Origin: Ectocarpus siliculosus
Taxonomy: Eukaryota; Sar; Phaeophyceae; Ectocarpales; Ectocarpaceae
NCBI GenBank assembly: GCA_000310025.1
Contig: FN649735.1
Span: forward strand, 974,325-996,327
Length of the DNA: 22,003 bases
Reading direction: 5' to 3'
A program made the translations under genes and the position numbers. Below the pieces are notes generated by a model. The model was not told the origin of the DNA. It searched no databases and worked only from the letters and a program-made list of their open reading frames with translations. Position 1 is the stretch's first letter, and every line of letters begins with the position of its first letter. Of this stretch, positions 1-9,287 are shown in pieces.

Positions 1-9
1 CCCTCCCGC

Positions 10-34
10 GGGGGGGGGGGGGGGGGGGGGGGGG
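10..34. repeat. Poly-G homopolymer run
   Basis: Twenty-five consecutive G bases lie at the left edge, in what should be an intron or flank of the GDT1-family gene. A run this long is prone to sequencing and assembly length error, so its true length is uncertain. Confidence 0.95.
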
Positions 35-218
35 TACGCAGATATTATTTGATGGGTGTGATGTGATGGACTTGATACGCTAGGCTCTGCTTGCCTGCCC
101 ATGTCTCACTCTGTAAATAATACAAGGAACTTGAGTCACTCTTATTTGTGCAAAACACTCTCGACAAGAGCCCGCGAGCGTGATAACGCAGTACACGCGC
201 CGACACCGCAAAACCCAC

Positions 219-2561
219 CTCCGTAAGCTCCTCCGATGGACCCCCGTGCGACTCCATGCCCTCCTTCAGCATCCTAAACCCAAAGTACAGGAACAACAGC
301 TGCGGTTCCCGGAGACAGCAGCGTGGCAGTTTCGTATTTTTCCGATTTCGCAACGAGGCAAAAAGGAGAGGGAAGGCGGGGGGGGGCGGGGGCGGAGGGA
401 TGTATAAAACCCAGGCAAAATGCAGAAGAGCGAGAGGGAGAGAGAGACACACACACACGTACATTCACGAACAATATCGTCCTCCACCTCCCCCCGCCCA
501 TTCCCCCGCGCATGCACAACAAGAGACAGTAGCCTACGGAGGTGTTTTTTCAGGAAACATAGTGGATAAAGAATAGAATCAGTGGGATTTCGGCGGGTAT
601 AATGTAGACAGTTCCAAAACACACACACACACAGATCCGGGGAATACCTCAACCTCCCCCATGCCACCCCCTCACGGGGTCCCAGTTTATGGCATTCAGA
701 AGTGCTTTTTGTGTTTTCAACCGCACGACGACTGACGTCTTTTCATTGGTCAACTGGTTAGCGCGGTCGATGCTAATTGTAAACACACGTCCACTAGCCT
801 ATGAAAGATGTGCCCACATACCACCACACGCTGATCTAATATGTCTTGCCAAGCGTACGTACCGCGCTCGCGTAGTGCGTATAGGTCCTCGGGAGGATTG
901 CCGGCAGCGCGTAGCCTAGCGCGGCGGAGAGCACCGTCATGACGGCCAGCGCGCCTACGGCCCCGCCGAAGACGGCGAGGCGTGGGTGGCTCATCGCCAT
1001 GATCGCCGCTATGAAGAAACTGCGGCAGCAGCAGCAGTAGCAGTAGCAGCATGGGCAGTAGTAGCAGCATCAAGCAGCAGCAGCAGCAGCATCATCAAGC
1101 AGTAGCAGCGGCAGCAGCATCAAGCAATAGCAGCGGCAGCAGCAGCATCAAGCAGTAGCAGCAGCAGCATCAAGCAGTAGCAGCAGCAGCATCAAGCAGT
1201 AGCAGCGGCGGCATCAAGCAGTAGCAGCGGCAGCAGAAGTAGTAGACGCACCAGCAGCATCCAGGCAGTATCGTATCTAGAGCCCCACCATGAAAGGGCC
1301 ATGAAAAACGTGCAGGTGCAATATAGATCTCTTGAATACATCATCCTATACGCTTATCGTACGCGTCAACCGCGCGAGGGAATCACGTGTCGCATCATCT
1401 ATCCCTACACGTAAGACATTCATTCGTCAAGCCTGCGAAGAAAGAACCACGTGTCGGGGTGAGTGTTGTGTTCATGTCCCAAACGCTTCGTTTTCTCGGC
1501 CGCGGGGACCCCAAGTGAACGGACACATTTGCACCGCTCGTGCAAGCAGAGTGGGTGTCCAATACAGCCGTGCATGCCGCAGTCGTTAGAATTGACCTCT
1601 CATGCCCATAAAGCCGGTGTGTGTGTGTTTGTGTGTGTACTCATAGTCGTGCATGCCGTGGTCGTGAGACCATTGACCTCGCATCCCTACAAAGCCGGGA
1701 CGGAGCACGCCGGGTTCTCACCGGACCAGGCTCTAACATCACCAAGCGCGAGGCGCCGTGAGGTAGTCGGCGAGTCGCATGAAGGGTGCGCTGCATCCTG
1801 CTAAGGGTGTTCGGCATCTTGTGCTTACTTCCTTGCGTACGGATGACAGCTGCGTATGACATAATTTGTTTCCTGGTGCTTTCATTTCCAGAGACAGTTG
1901 TAAGCGCTGTGTAACTGCCTCGAAGATGCTTGACTATTTAACACAACGTGGTGCGATCATCCCCCTTGCGCGGAGTGAGAGTTCTCGACCCCGCACAACA
2001 TGATCTACTCGACCACCATTATGGTTACCGCAAAAAAAAAAAAAACAGAGGTAAAAACGAAACACGGTAGCCTGGTTGCCGAGTTCACGAAGTGAATTGG
2101 CTTGTTTTACAACGTCGTTGCCAAGCGACGAAAACCCAACCCCGAAGCCCGGGAGAGGGGGGGGGCTATTACTACTCACGTCTTGTCTCCGATCTCGGTG
2201 GCGATGATCATGGCCACGCTGTTGGCGAACGCCGTCCAGAACCCGACCTGAGGGGGTTCCCCCTCTCCCGCCGATACAGCGTTCTCGTTCTACGGACGGA
2301 CGGAGGACGACGACAACATCACAGTCAGCAAAGTCGGAGCGTTAAAAGCACGAAAGAGTATTTAGTGTTTGTGGGTTCCCCCTCTCCCGCCGGTCCAGCT
2401 TGTTCGTTGTACAGACGGGCGACAAAGTCAAGCACAGCCGTGGCATTAGCGCTAGAGTTTTGTTACGGGTATAGCAGTGTGAGTAGCTGGTCGTTTCACC
2501 TTCCACCCCGGGCGTTTTGCGCTTGCGGTTGACTAGGCCGTGCGGCCGCGACAATCAAAGT

Positions 2562-2593
<32 letters not shown>

Positions 2594-5279
2594 CTCTTGG
2601 CGCATCAGCTGTAGCATGGTGTCCATGAGGATGGCTGGATCGTGTTGCGCCGTGAGCGTGGTGACGGAGGGGCCCTGACACAGCAGCGACCCCCGTTTTG
2701 GGGGGGGTCTAGCTGCGGCCGGATCCAAGAAATAGCCTCAAGACCAAAAACAATGATTTTTCATTTTCTGCAGGCCATTTCTCGGGTCCGGACGCGCCTA
2801 GACCTCCCAAAACGGAGGTCACGGCTGTATCAGGGCCCGCCCGTCACCCCAAGCGGCCACGCTCACGACGCAACATGATCCAGTCATCCTCGTGGACACC
2901 TTTTCTAAAGGTGATGCGCCAGACGGCGGTCTCGATTGATTCGCTGGAGGTAATGAAACGCTGAGACCACTGACTAATGGGCAGTCTTGGCACGTCCTCT
3001 AGATGGTGTGTGTCCTCTCGATGGTGCACAAATCGGGTTCGGGTTCTTAAAACATTGAAACAAGGAGGACTGGTCCATCCATAAATGCAACTAATTTTTC
3101 GTAGATGTAAGCACCGCTGCTGTTGTCAGCAAGCAGGCCAGGCGAAACTCTCGTCGGACTCTTCCGAGATATGCATGACTTCGCTGCATCGTGCCGGGGG
3201 GAAATGCCGAACCACGCTTCTGCTTGTCGAGAGCGCGTTTGTGACTTCTGCATCGCTTTGTACGAGACATGATGTACCCGATGTGAATAGCTATAATAGG
3301 TTACTGTAGTAGTGCACCACCGCCTTCCCTGATCGCTTTCGCGGCACTGCTGTTGTTGCTGCAAGCTCTCTCTTTCGATCGCGATTCGGACCATTTTTCT
3401 CCGGGCGTGATTTTCTTTCTGTCTATCCGTCGCGGACATACAGTAGCCTTTCTGCCGACCACGCCTACCGACTACCTTGGCAACAACTCTTGCGGCCTGG
3501 ACGCTTCCTTCACTTGTATCGCAGACAGACATGCCTCCGTATATTGGCCGCATCCTGGGACACGCCGCGGGAGAAACATTCCGGTTGCACAGAAACAGAG
3601 GCTCCTTTTTCCACAAAAATCCAAGAAGTTGTATACTGAAGTACCTATAGAACAGTACAGGTCGGTCCCTGATTAGTGCCGGTTGAAAAGTGCCGGTGCC
3701 CGGTATAGTGTCGGTGTTTTCAGCGGGCAAACACTGAACCGCCAAGTGTCATTCTCAATACTTTGAATAGTGCAGGTCCGGCACAGCAGTAGTACGGTGA
3801 ATATTCAGGGCACATATCGGCAACAAACAGGACCTCTACTCTGTAGTTAGGACGGTGCATCATCCTACACTAATTTATAGTATACACAAACAAATGTTAA
3901 AATACCCTTGTGCTCGACGGGCGGCGGCGATGAAATAACAAGTGCGAGGCCGGACCCGACGCCGACGTTCTTGATGGAGGCCCCGTTGTGCTTCTGCTGT
4001 ACAGTGGCCCTCCGGAGGGAGTGACACCTCAGTCGGTGCGTTGGGAGAAAGTGGTGCTATTTGTAGTGCCCCAGCTGAAGGCGTGGTGGGAGGAGGCGGG
4101 GGCTTTGTCGGTTCGCTGGAGAAGGTGCAGAAGGTATCGACGAAGCTGTTCAGGAGGAGCGAGGTCGCGGTGATCAGCCAGTCCTCCACAGTAACTACTG
4201 TGTTGGTACGTACTCTCATTTTCGAGACCTTCTACAGCACGAATCTCTCTTGCAGGTTCGCCCGGCCAGATCAAACCGTCAAACAACAGCAGTTGCAATT
4301 CCATCGTGTGGGTGCATACGGTTTCTACTGCCTTCTGTTTGGTCGAATGATGCATACTGGAAAACTCCTGGTACATTGACCGCCCCACGCCGCCAGAAAA
4401 TGAACAGGAGTCTCCGTTTCTTGACAGCAAGGGGCGGAGAGACAGCAACCCCCATGACCGATTTTCAAGTTTCGATTTGCTCCAGCACCAAGGTTTTGCC
4501 AACAACAAAAGCGGCGGTGACTTTGGTACCATGCACCATCGAGGGCTTTCCGTGGACATATGGGGCTCATTCCCCCCCCCGTGGTTGGTTGTGGAGCAAT
4601 CGAGATTTGAAAGTCGGTCTTTGAGTGGGGGTACCATCTCTTATGTACGGTATGCATGTGTGCATACGGTATATGAACATGCATGCATGTGTAGGACGGC
4701 CGCTTTGTCACACGTCGCGCTCGTTGACTTGCCTCCACTGCCGTACAATACTTCAAAAATGAGATATAAATGAAGAGAAGGACATGCAACATACGGGTGC
4801 GTGCCAAATTACTCCGCGCACCAGGGAATTGATAGGAGTTTTCGGAGAACTTGAGAGGCCCCTGGTCTGGGTATATGTGGCTTCTCGGCACCACGTGTGT
4901 GGAGGGTTGTAGTGAAGGCGTTAGATCAAGAAAACCATTCCAACCAAGCTTCGGGGCTACGTGCGTCGCAGGCATGTGCTGTGCACTTGCGTGTTGGGTC
5001 GTCTGTGGGGGGCATATAATTTTGTTCCTTGGCAAAATGAATAAATCACCGAGCAGCTAGGTATGTAGCGTTGGTGGAGGGGAACGGTCAAGAGCCAACA
5101 GAACATCGGCGCTACCCATAGCGAGACAAGAGCTACTGCGATCACACGCTACCACCGTCACGCATCATCGTCCACCCTGTGCTCACCATGTCTCCGCTGC
5201 TGCTGCCGACTCCCGATTGCGCCATAGTCACGCCCACCAACCCAGCCAACACGGCCGCCACGCGTACTCGCTTGTCCAT
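219..5279 (-). CDS. GDT1: TMEM165/GDT1 (UPF0016) family cation transporter, 5' part, five exons
   Basis: Proteins of this family are multi-span membrane transporters that move Mn2+ or Ca2+ (in exchange for H+) into the Golgi or into plastid compartments. They carry two copies of the motif E-x-G-D-(K/R)-(T/S). Five exons read on the minus strand join in phase. 5279-5187 begins MDKRVRVAAVLAGLVGVTMA, a typical signal peptide, and ends at GTGAGC. 4231-4028 is a Ser/Pro-rich spacer and is the least certain exon (weak acceptor). 2247-2180 holds TM1 and EIGDKT at about residues 117-122. 1019-863 contains FFIAAIMAMSHPRL, then an Ala/Val-rich membrane span and THYASA. 299-219 contains LLFLYFGFRMLKEGM and a SEELTE tail, then GTGGGT. 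The family core order (EIGDKTFF-IAA-AM-hPRL, MTVLSA, LPR-YTHY, LF-FG-RML, EEL) is complete for the first half. The second half, with the second motif, should lie left of the window. The family call is very firm from 2247 to 219. The link to the signal-peptide exon rests on matching phase and on the N-terminal signal known in relatives. Confidence 0.9.
429..458. repeat. (GA)n/(CA)n compound microsatellite
   Basis: A GA-rich stretch passes directly into an uninterrupted CA run, within an intron of the GDT1-family gene. Confidence 0.85.
618..633. repeat. (AC)n microsatellite
   Basis: A short uninterrupted AC run in the same GDT1 intron. Confidence 0.8.
738..800 (+). repeat. tRNA-like (SINE-type) remnant, copy 1
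   Basis: The segment TGGTCAACTGG fits the Pol III A-box pattern TRGYNNANNNG and is followed by TTAGCGCGGTCG, as in a tRNA D-arm. A diverged copy lies at 19927-20004, and similarity continues downstream after a gap of about 20 bases. No clear B-box or full cloverleaf can be folded, so this is a decayed SINE or tRNA pseudogene rather than a functional tRNA. It lies in a GDT1 intron, opposite in direction to the gene. Confidence 0.4.
1021..1257. repeat. Degenerate AGC trinucleotide array with ATCAAGCAGTAGCAGC submotif
   Basis: An interrupted AGC/CAG array with a higher-order unit, AGCAGCATCAAGCAGTAGC, recurring at variable spacing. On the minus strand it reads CTG/GCT and ends exactly at the acceptor (CCGCAG) of the exon starting at 1019, so it serves as the pyrimidine-rich end of that GDT1 intron. 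Confidence 0.9.
1570..1698. repeat. Imperfect direct duplication around a TG microsatellite
   Basis: Two copies of about 48 bases (1570-1617 and 1650-1698; both contain GCATGCCG, then ATTGACCTC, then AAAGCCGG) are separated by a TG-rich microsatellite. The period is about 80 bases. Intronic in the GDT1-family gene. Confidence 0.8.
2255..2421. repeat. Duplicated intron segment beside a GDT1 splice acceptor
   Basis: GGTTCCCCCTCTCCCGCCG with about 30 further bases occurs at 2255-2303 and again, diverged, at 2374-2421 (period about 119). The lower copy lies immediately upstream (minus sense) of the acceptor at 2248-2250, so the duplicate may be a decoy or former acceptor region. Confidence 0.75.
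2562..2590. repeat. (AGC)n microsatellite
   Basis: About ten uninterrupted AGC units, adjoining the outer end of the inverted duplication that starts at 2594. Confidence 0.95.
2594..2922. repeat. Inverted duplication with arms of about 145 bp
   Basis: The arm 2594-2737 and the reverse complement of 2773-2922 can be aligned throughout with small gaps and scattered substitutions. Shared landmarks on the matched sense are CTATTTCTTGGATCC against CCATTTCTCGGGTCC, CAAAACGG, TCAGGGCCC, CACGCTCACG, GATCCAG and GATGCGCCA. The loop is about 35 bases. The minus-sense left arm keeps an open frame (containing CQGPSVTTLTAQHDPAILMD), while the right arm has indels. This could be a foldback transposon or an inverted duplication of an old exon. 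No target-site duplication was found. Confidence 0.7.
2950..4027. other. GDT1 intron stretch without a supported gene
   Basis: This intronic stretch holds a long but unremarkable minus-strand open frame (3047-3745). At 3660-3790 short GTGCCGG/GTGTCGG-like motifs recur. Nothing else could be supported. Confidence 0.4.
4452..4655. mobile_element. Degenerate foldback element related to the one at 17921
   Basis: Left arm GACCGATTTTCAAGTTTCGA (from about 4457) is matched in inverted orientation by 4594-4629, whose reverse complement contains GACCGACTTTCAAATCTCGA. Both arms carry the core of the terminal repeats of the 17921-18137 element (ACCCCC, then GACCGATTTTCAAAGCTCGA). The right side ends near TACGGTA, as that element does. 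The left end is too diverged to place, and no target duplication could be seen. It lies in the first GDT1 intron. Confidence 0.55.
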
Positions 5280-6032
5280 CTTTACAGCACTGCTGTCTAC
5301 CCTCCTTCCAGTGCTCCCCTCCCGGTTGCCAGCGAGACCACGCTTTAGGAGGCTCTAGGGGGGGCAGGGCGTGACGGCCGTGCGTGGAATATCGGCCACG
5401 AGAGAGAGACGGGTAAAAGAGTGCACTACTGATGAGAACGTAGACGCGAGGGGGTGTGACGCGCACCGCACAGGCTGGAGACCAGCAAAAAAAACAAAAC
5501 GGAGCGACTTGCAATGTTAATGTTCCGTTTTTCGGTTTTTCCCTGCCCCCGAGTGCAAGGCGGTCGGCGGACGACCACGCCAACCGGAGGCAGCAGCACA
5601 GCAAGAAGAAGATCACTCCAGTAAATTTATCAGGGTAACCGAGGTACATCCGTTTTCCCCGAACCAAAGCGACCCAAAGGGTGGGTAGTAGATAAAGGTA
5701 GGCGCAAACTTACTTGGGCGACGACTGCGACCGACGCCCCGACGTCCGACGCCCTCGATTCAAATCCCGCAATCCCGCCAAATCCCGCAGCTACTTATTT
5801 TCTTATTTTAGCGGTGCGGCACAACCTCGCTCTCCACGGGCTTGCACGCTTGCAGCTGCACCAACTGTCTGTAAGAAAGACGTCCAAAAGGAGCCCCGGT
5901 GTCGTGTTGTAGTAGAGCGTACAGTAGTACTGTAGTGTAGCGAGTCGTTCGTGTTGAAAAGACCACGTCACGACTTCCCGTTATGTTCTGATGAGCAAGA
6001 ATGAGACTGTAGCTTCTTAAGTGTACCTCTGA
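5280..6032. promoter_or_regulatory. Upstream region of the GDT1-family gene
   Basis: No gene is supported here. The stretch lies 5' of the signal-peptide exon of the minus-strand GDT1 gene and should hold its leader and promoter. At 5763-5788 the octamer AATCCCGC occurs three times. In minus sense the cluster contains TTTGGCGGGA, which fits the E2F-type consensus TTTSGCGC/G. Whether it acts is unknown. Confidence 0.25.
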
Positions 6033-6460
6033 CTATCTAGTATGGTGAATCTGGGCAGCAGCCTCTGCCAGGCCGCGAACGAACCAAATAATAGCGCCCT
6101 CAGCGTAGTGGGTTCCTACTAAATCCAGCAGTACAACCAAAAACCATGTGTGGATGGACCGTGTGGTACATCGTAGGTAGGAGTGTGACAACGGACGATC
6201 CATGGAAACACAGGTTTCCAAGGTGAATGTTTTCATCCGCAGACACACGGGCAATACTATCACCGACCCTCTGCTAGGCTTTGATGATGTGCTTTCTCCA
6301 AGGGCTACAAGAAAACCCTGCAGTACTTCTATTTTGGGCTGGGAATAGCCCTGGTCTAGTCTAGTCGGCCCACCCTACCTGCCTTGGCGTACGCCGAAAA
6401 AAGAAGGGTCACGGCAAGGTCGTGTAGAGTTGGGATTTACAATGTGCAATTAATTAATTA
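6033..6460. other. Stretch without a supported gene
   Basis: A 76-codon minus-strand open frame (6263-6033) has a hydrophobic stretch (WFLVVLLDLVGTHYA), but no start context, splice site or family resemblance supports it. Otherwise nothing is seen. Confidence 0.3.
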
Positions 6461-6700
6461 CACAGGTGGACGTCCACTTCCTTCCCCAAAATGTCGGATG
6501 CCCGCGCCCCCTTGTGGAGACCTTGACAAGGTCGAACACCTTGGAGAAGACAACCAAGGCCTCGAAAGGGGAGAAATCGAGGTATTTTTTAGGCCTTGTT
6601 TGTCTTCTCCAAGGTGTTCGACCTTGTCAATCAAGGTCTCCACAACAAGGGGGCGAGGGCATCCGACATTTTGGGGAAGGGGGGTCGACCTCCACCTGTG
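6461..6700. mobile_element. Foldback MITE with TA target-site duplication
   Basis: A 240-bp element begins CACAGGTGGACGTCC and ends GTCGACCTCCACCTGTG. Arms 6461-6562 and 6591-6700 are nearly perfect reverse complements, differing by a few substitutions and short indels, around a loop of about 28 bases. TA flanks it on both sides (6459-6460 and 6701-6702). Long terminal inverted repeats, small size, no ORF of its own and a TA duplication fit a non-autonomous Tc1/mariner-type element. Low arm divergence suggests recent insertion or a strong hairpin constraint. Confidence 0.85.
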
Positions 6701-6814
6701 TAGTTCCATTCCTCCTCCAGTCAGCGCAGAAGCACAGTAAGTGTAACAACAACAGCACCCTGACGTTCTAGGGTCACTCACTCACGTACATAGCTGCGAA
6801 ATACGGAACAAGGG

Positions 6815-7022
6815 CGTGTTAGTGCACTGCCGCCCTCAGCGGTCTGTGGTGTTGAGACTGGGGACTATGTTATCCCAGGAACAGCTGATAAAAAAGGACC
6901 ATGTATCGTATATATTCGTCACGCAAGCCCCTCAGGCAAGCTGGTATTCGACACGCAAGTCCCTCAGGCAAGCTGGTATTCAACACGCAAGCCCCTCAGG
7001 CAAGTGCCGGGAGCACACCGCC
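6815..7022 (-). repeat. Long direct repeat, copy 1 (candidate LTR)
   Basis: Starts CGTGTTAGTGCACTGCC and ends GGGAGCACACCGCC. It is almost identical to 10637-10812 except that it holds three rather than two copies of a 32-bp unit (CACGCAAGCCCCTCAGGCAA plus CTGGTATTCAAC) and a few substitutions. An inner TG...CA boundary (6817-7017) fits LTR ends. If the internal gene is minus strand, this copy is the 3' repeat. Confidence 0.8.
6907..7002. repeat. 32-bp tandem repeat, three units
   Basis: Unit CACGCAAGCCCCTCAGGCAA followed by CTGGTATTCAAC, three times here and two times in the other direct repeat (10741-10796). The first spacer has CGAC instead of CAAC and the middle unit has TCCC instead of CCCC. 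Confidence 0.85.
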
Positions 7023-7034
7023 GTGTGCTCCCGG
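7007..7034. other. Perfect 12-bp hairpin at the inner edge of the left direct repeat
   Basis: CCGGGAGCACAC, loop CGCC, then GTGTGCTCCCGG. The left half belongs to the direct repeat and the right half is internal sequence. The other copy lacks the right half. Confidence 0.85.
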
Positions 7035-8106
7035 GGGCCCCGCACTTGGACCACAACCGCACACACACATGCCCTCACACCTCACACCCATACCTCCAAT
7101 ACGCGTATCCCCCACAGAGGATGCACAGATCGGACTCATATCCAAGTACCACAAACAGCCCCCCTACTTGATACGATGTACGATCTTGCAACCCTGCACG
7201 CGCAATCAGCCAATACAGAAAAACACCCCTTGAGAAAACTTATTCAACAAAACTGGCTACGCATCCAACACAAAGCGTCTCCATCAGTTTATTCACGAAC
7301 CCAAAGCGTTCGTCTCTGGAAATAATCTCAAACCGTTGACACAAAAGAAGCATCCTCAGAAAGGTACCCAACAATTATTTGTGCTATATCAGAAAGGCGT
7401 CGGAACGAAAACGGATATTTCTGGAAAAAACAACTTCCAAAAGAGTTGGCACCAAATCCTCAAACAAAACAAAAACTCAACTTCTTGACCAATCAAAACG
7501 AGAATTCGGAAAGCACAATGGCCCCAACCATTAATTGTCAATACATGTCAAACCCTCCAATATAGTGTCCGAGGACCAAATCCTAAACAGCGCGCACCCG
7601 CTAATCGGTACCGTCGCTGTTGTCCAAGAAACGATAGAAAATATAAGCAAGCATCCACGCAAACAGCCCCCCTGCTGTCAGCTCCCAAAATTCACCCCGA
7701 GCTAATATCTCGATGTCAACAGTCCCCCCTGCTCTGCCGTTCACCTAAAACACAAATAGACAAGGCCAGAAAACGAACCAATTCGATTGCTGCTCACGCC
7801 CTCTAGAATCATGGTCATACATGACACCCCCCTCCATGATTTTCGATGCAAGAGCAGCAAAACGTGCGATACGAACCAAAAACATGAAAACACGTTACAC
7901 ACATGGCATCAAACTCCGGAAAAAATCTGGAACTCCAAAAGCCACCGCGCTCCCTGAGCGGCATGCCTTCACGCACGTCAAACAACGCGCTATCATCCCA
8001 TTTCTTGCGCGCGGCCAAAAACACACCGCAGAGAGCGACCACTTAACTCAGGACCTAACATAAAAAAAAAAAATACGCACACGCCGTGGCACATGTGTGT
8101 TCTGCA
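7035..8106. other. A-rich (plus sense) non-coding tail of the 4-kb element
   Basis: No supported gene. The plus strand is A/C-rich. The motif ACAGCCCCCCT or ACAGTCCCCCCT occurs three times (about 7154, 7664, 7709), which in minus sense gives short polypurine tracts. Two weak overlapping ORFs at 7815-8063 on opposite strands have no other support. Confidence 0.5.
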
Positions 8107-8698
8107 TCAAAGCGCACGGTGCGCTTGCAAGGGAAAAACAGAACAAAAAATATTAATACGAAGCCAAAGGGCGAAGCTAAAACGTCCATGCCTGCTTACA
8201 AAACCGAACAAAGTCGCAAACGTTTCACATGTTCTCCCACTTGGCTGTAACAAGGTGAGGTAGTCGCTGTCACCGTGTCCTCCCCGTTCCCGGTTGACTC
8301 GAGGGCGCCACCGCTGCTGCCGCCGCTGCCATCGCCGCCGCTGCCGTTCTCCCGCCGCCACGACCGTCATGAGTTCCAGCGCCAACACGGCTGCCCGTAA
8401 CGTCGCTGCTGCCGCCTCTACCACTACCGCCGTTGTCGCCGCTGCCGTCGACGGGGCTCTGGCCAAAACCGCCGCTGCCGTCTTCTGCTGCCGTCGGAGC
8501 TCTGGCCGAAGCCACCACTCCCGTCGCTGCTCCTGCTGCCGCCGGTGTCGCCGCCGGAGCTCTGGCCGGAAGCCGCCACTCCCGTCGCGGCTGCCGCCGT
8601 TGCCGCTGCCACTCCCGTTCCTGCCCCTATCGAAGGGGTACGTCACCCCTGGGACCGCCCCCCGTCTCCTCGCGTCACGCAAAGATGTCTTACCGGGG

Positions 8699-8892
8699 TC
8701 GAAGGGGTGCGTCGGGGCTCCAGTCCAGGTTTCATGCAACCCCTAGTCCCCGCCCCCATCGCCACCGTTTTCGTCGCTGCTGCTGCTTCTGCTGCTGCTG
8801 CTGCCGTTGCTGCTGCTGCTCACTTCCTCCTCAGTCTTCCCGGGATCAAAAGGGTGCGTCGGGGCTCCACTCCAGGTTTCATGCACCCCCTC
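8699..8892. repeat. Duplicated 45-bp segment, period 151 bp
   Basis: GGGTGCGTCGGGGCTCCA, then TCCAGGTTTCATGCA, occurs at 8706-8742 and again at 8849-8892 (spacing 151 bp; one-base C/G and C/A differences). In minus sense both encode a module containing (H/Y)PFDPG. Related PFD-G motifs occur at about 9200 and 8635. Confidence 0.75.
8762..8822. repeat. GCT/GCC trinucleotide array
   Basis: GCTGCTGCTGCTTCTGCTGC-type repeats, the purest part of a GCC/GCT-rich tract extending through 8300-9690. Confidence 0.85.
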
Positions 8893-9287
8893 GTCGCCGC
8901 CCTTGCGGCCGTCTGGACACCCGACGCCAACGCGGCGACCCGGGACGCCGCTGCTGCTGTCGCCGTGCCGTTCCCCCCGTCACCGATGTCGCCGCCGCCG
9001 CCGCTGCGGCCGTCTGGACACCCAACGCCAACGCGGCGACCGGGGACGCCGCTGCTGCTTCTGCCGCCGCCGTTCCCCCCGTCACCGATGTCGCTACCGC
9101 CGCCGCTGCGGCCGCCGCTGCTCCGGTCATCCATCTCTCCACCATACTTCTCCTCTCCGTCCACACGCACCTCTTGCGTAGAAAATCCTCCAGGGTCAAA
9201 AGGGTACGACGCACCTCTCTCGAAACCGCAGATGCCATCGTCTCCGCCGCTGCTGCAGATCAGGCCGCCTCTGCCGGCGCACGCCTC

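Noticed and set aside
2774-2949. Plus-strand exon with acceptor TTTTCTGCAG and donor GAG/GTAATG
   Set aside because: Good splice-like ends and an open frame, but it is one arm of the inverted duplication and lies antisense in a GDT1 intron. The open frame is not homologous to that of the other arm.
3047-3745. 232-codon minus-strand ORF
   Set aside because: Long, but starts at a TTG, has no domain, signal or splice support, and lies inside a GDT1 intron.
4003-4206. Plus-strand exon ending TTG/GTACGT (contains GSLEKVQKVSTKLFRRSE)
   Set aside because: Coding-like, but antisense to the 4231-4028 exon that fits the GDT1 phases. It remains the main alternative if that exon proves false.
4325-5035. 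236-codon minus-strand ORF
   Set aside because: Composed partly of the decayed foldback element; His/Pro/Cys-rich with no coding pattern.
5189-5359. Plus-strand 56-codon ORF starting MSPLLLPTPDC
   Set aside because: It is the antisense shadow of the minus-strand signal-peptide exon, which has a GTGAGC donor and phase fit to the GDT1 exons.
5755-5790. tRNA T-arm-like GATTCAAATCCCGC
   Set aside because: No pairing arms or D-arm around it; it belongs to the AATCCCGC triplet repeat.
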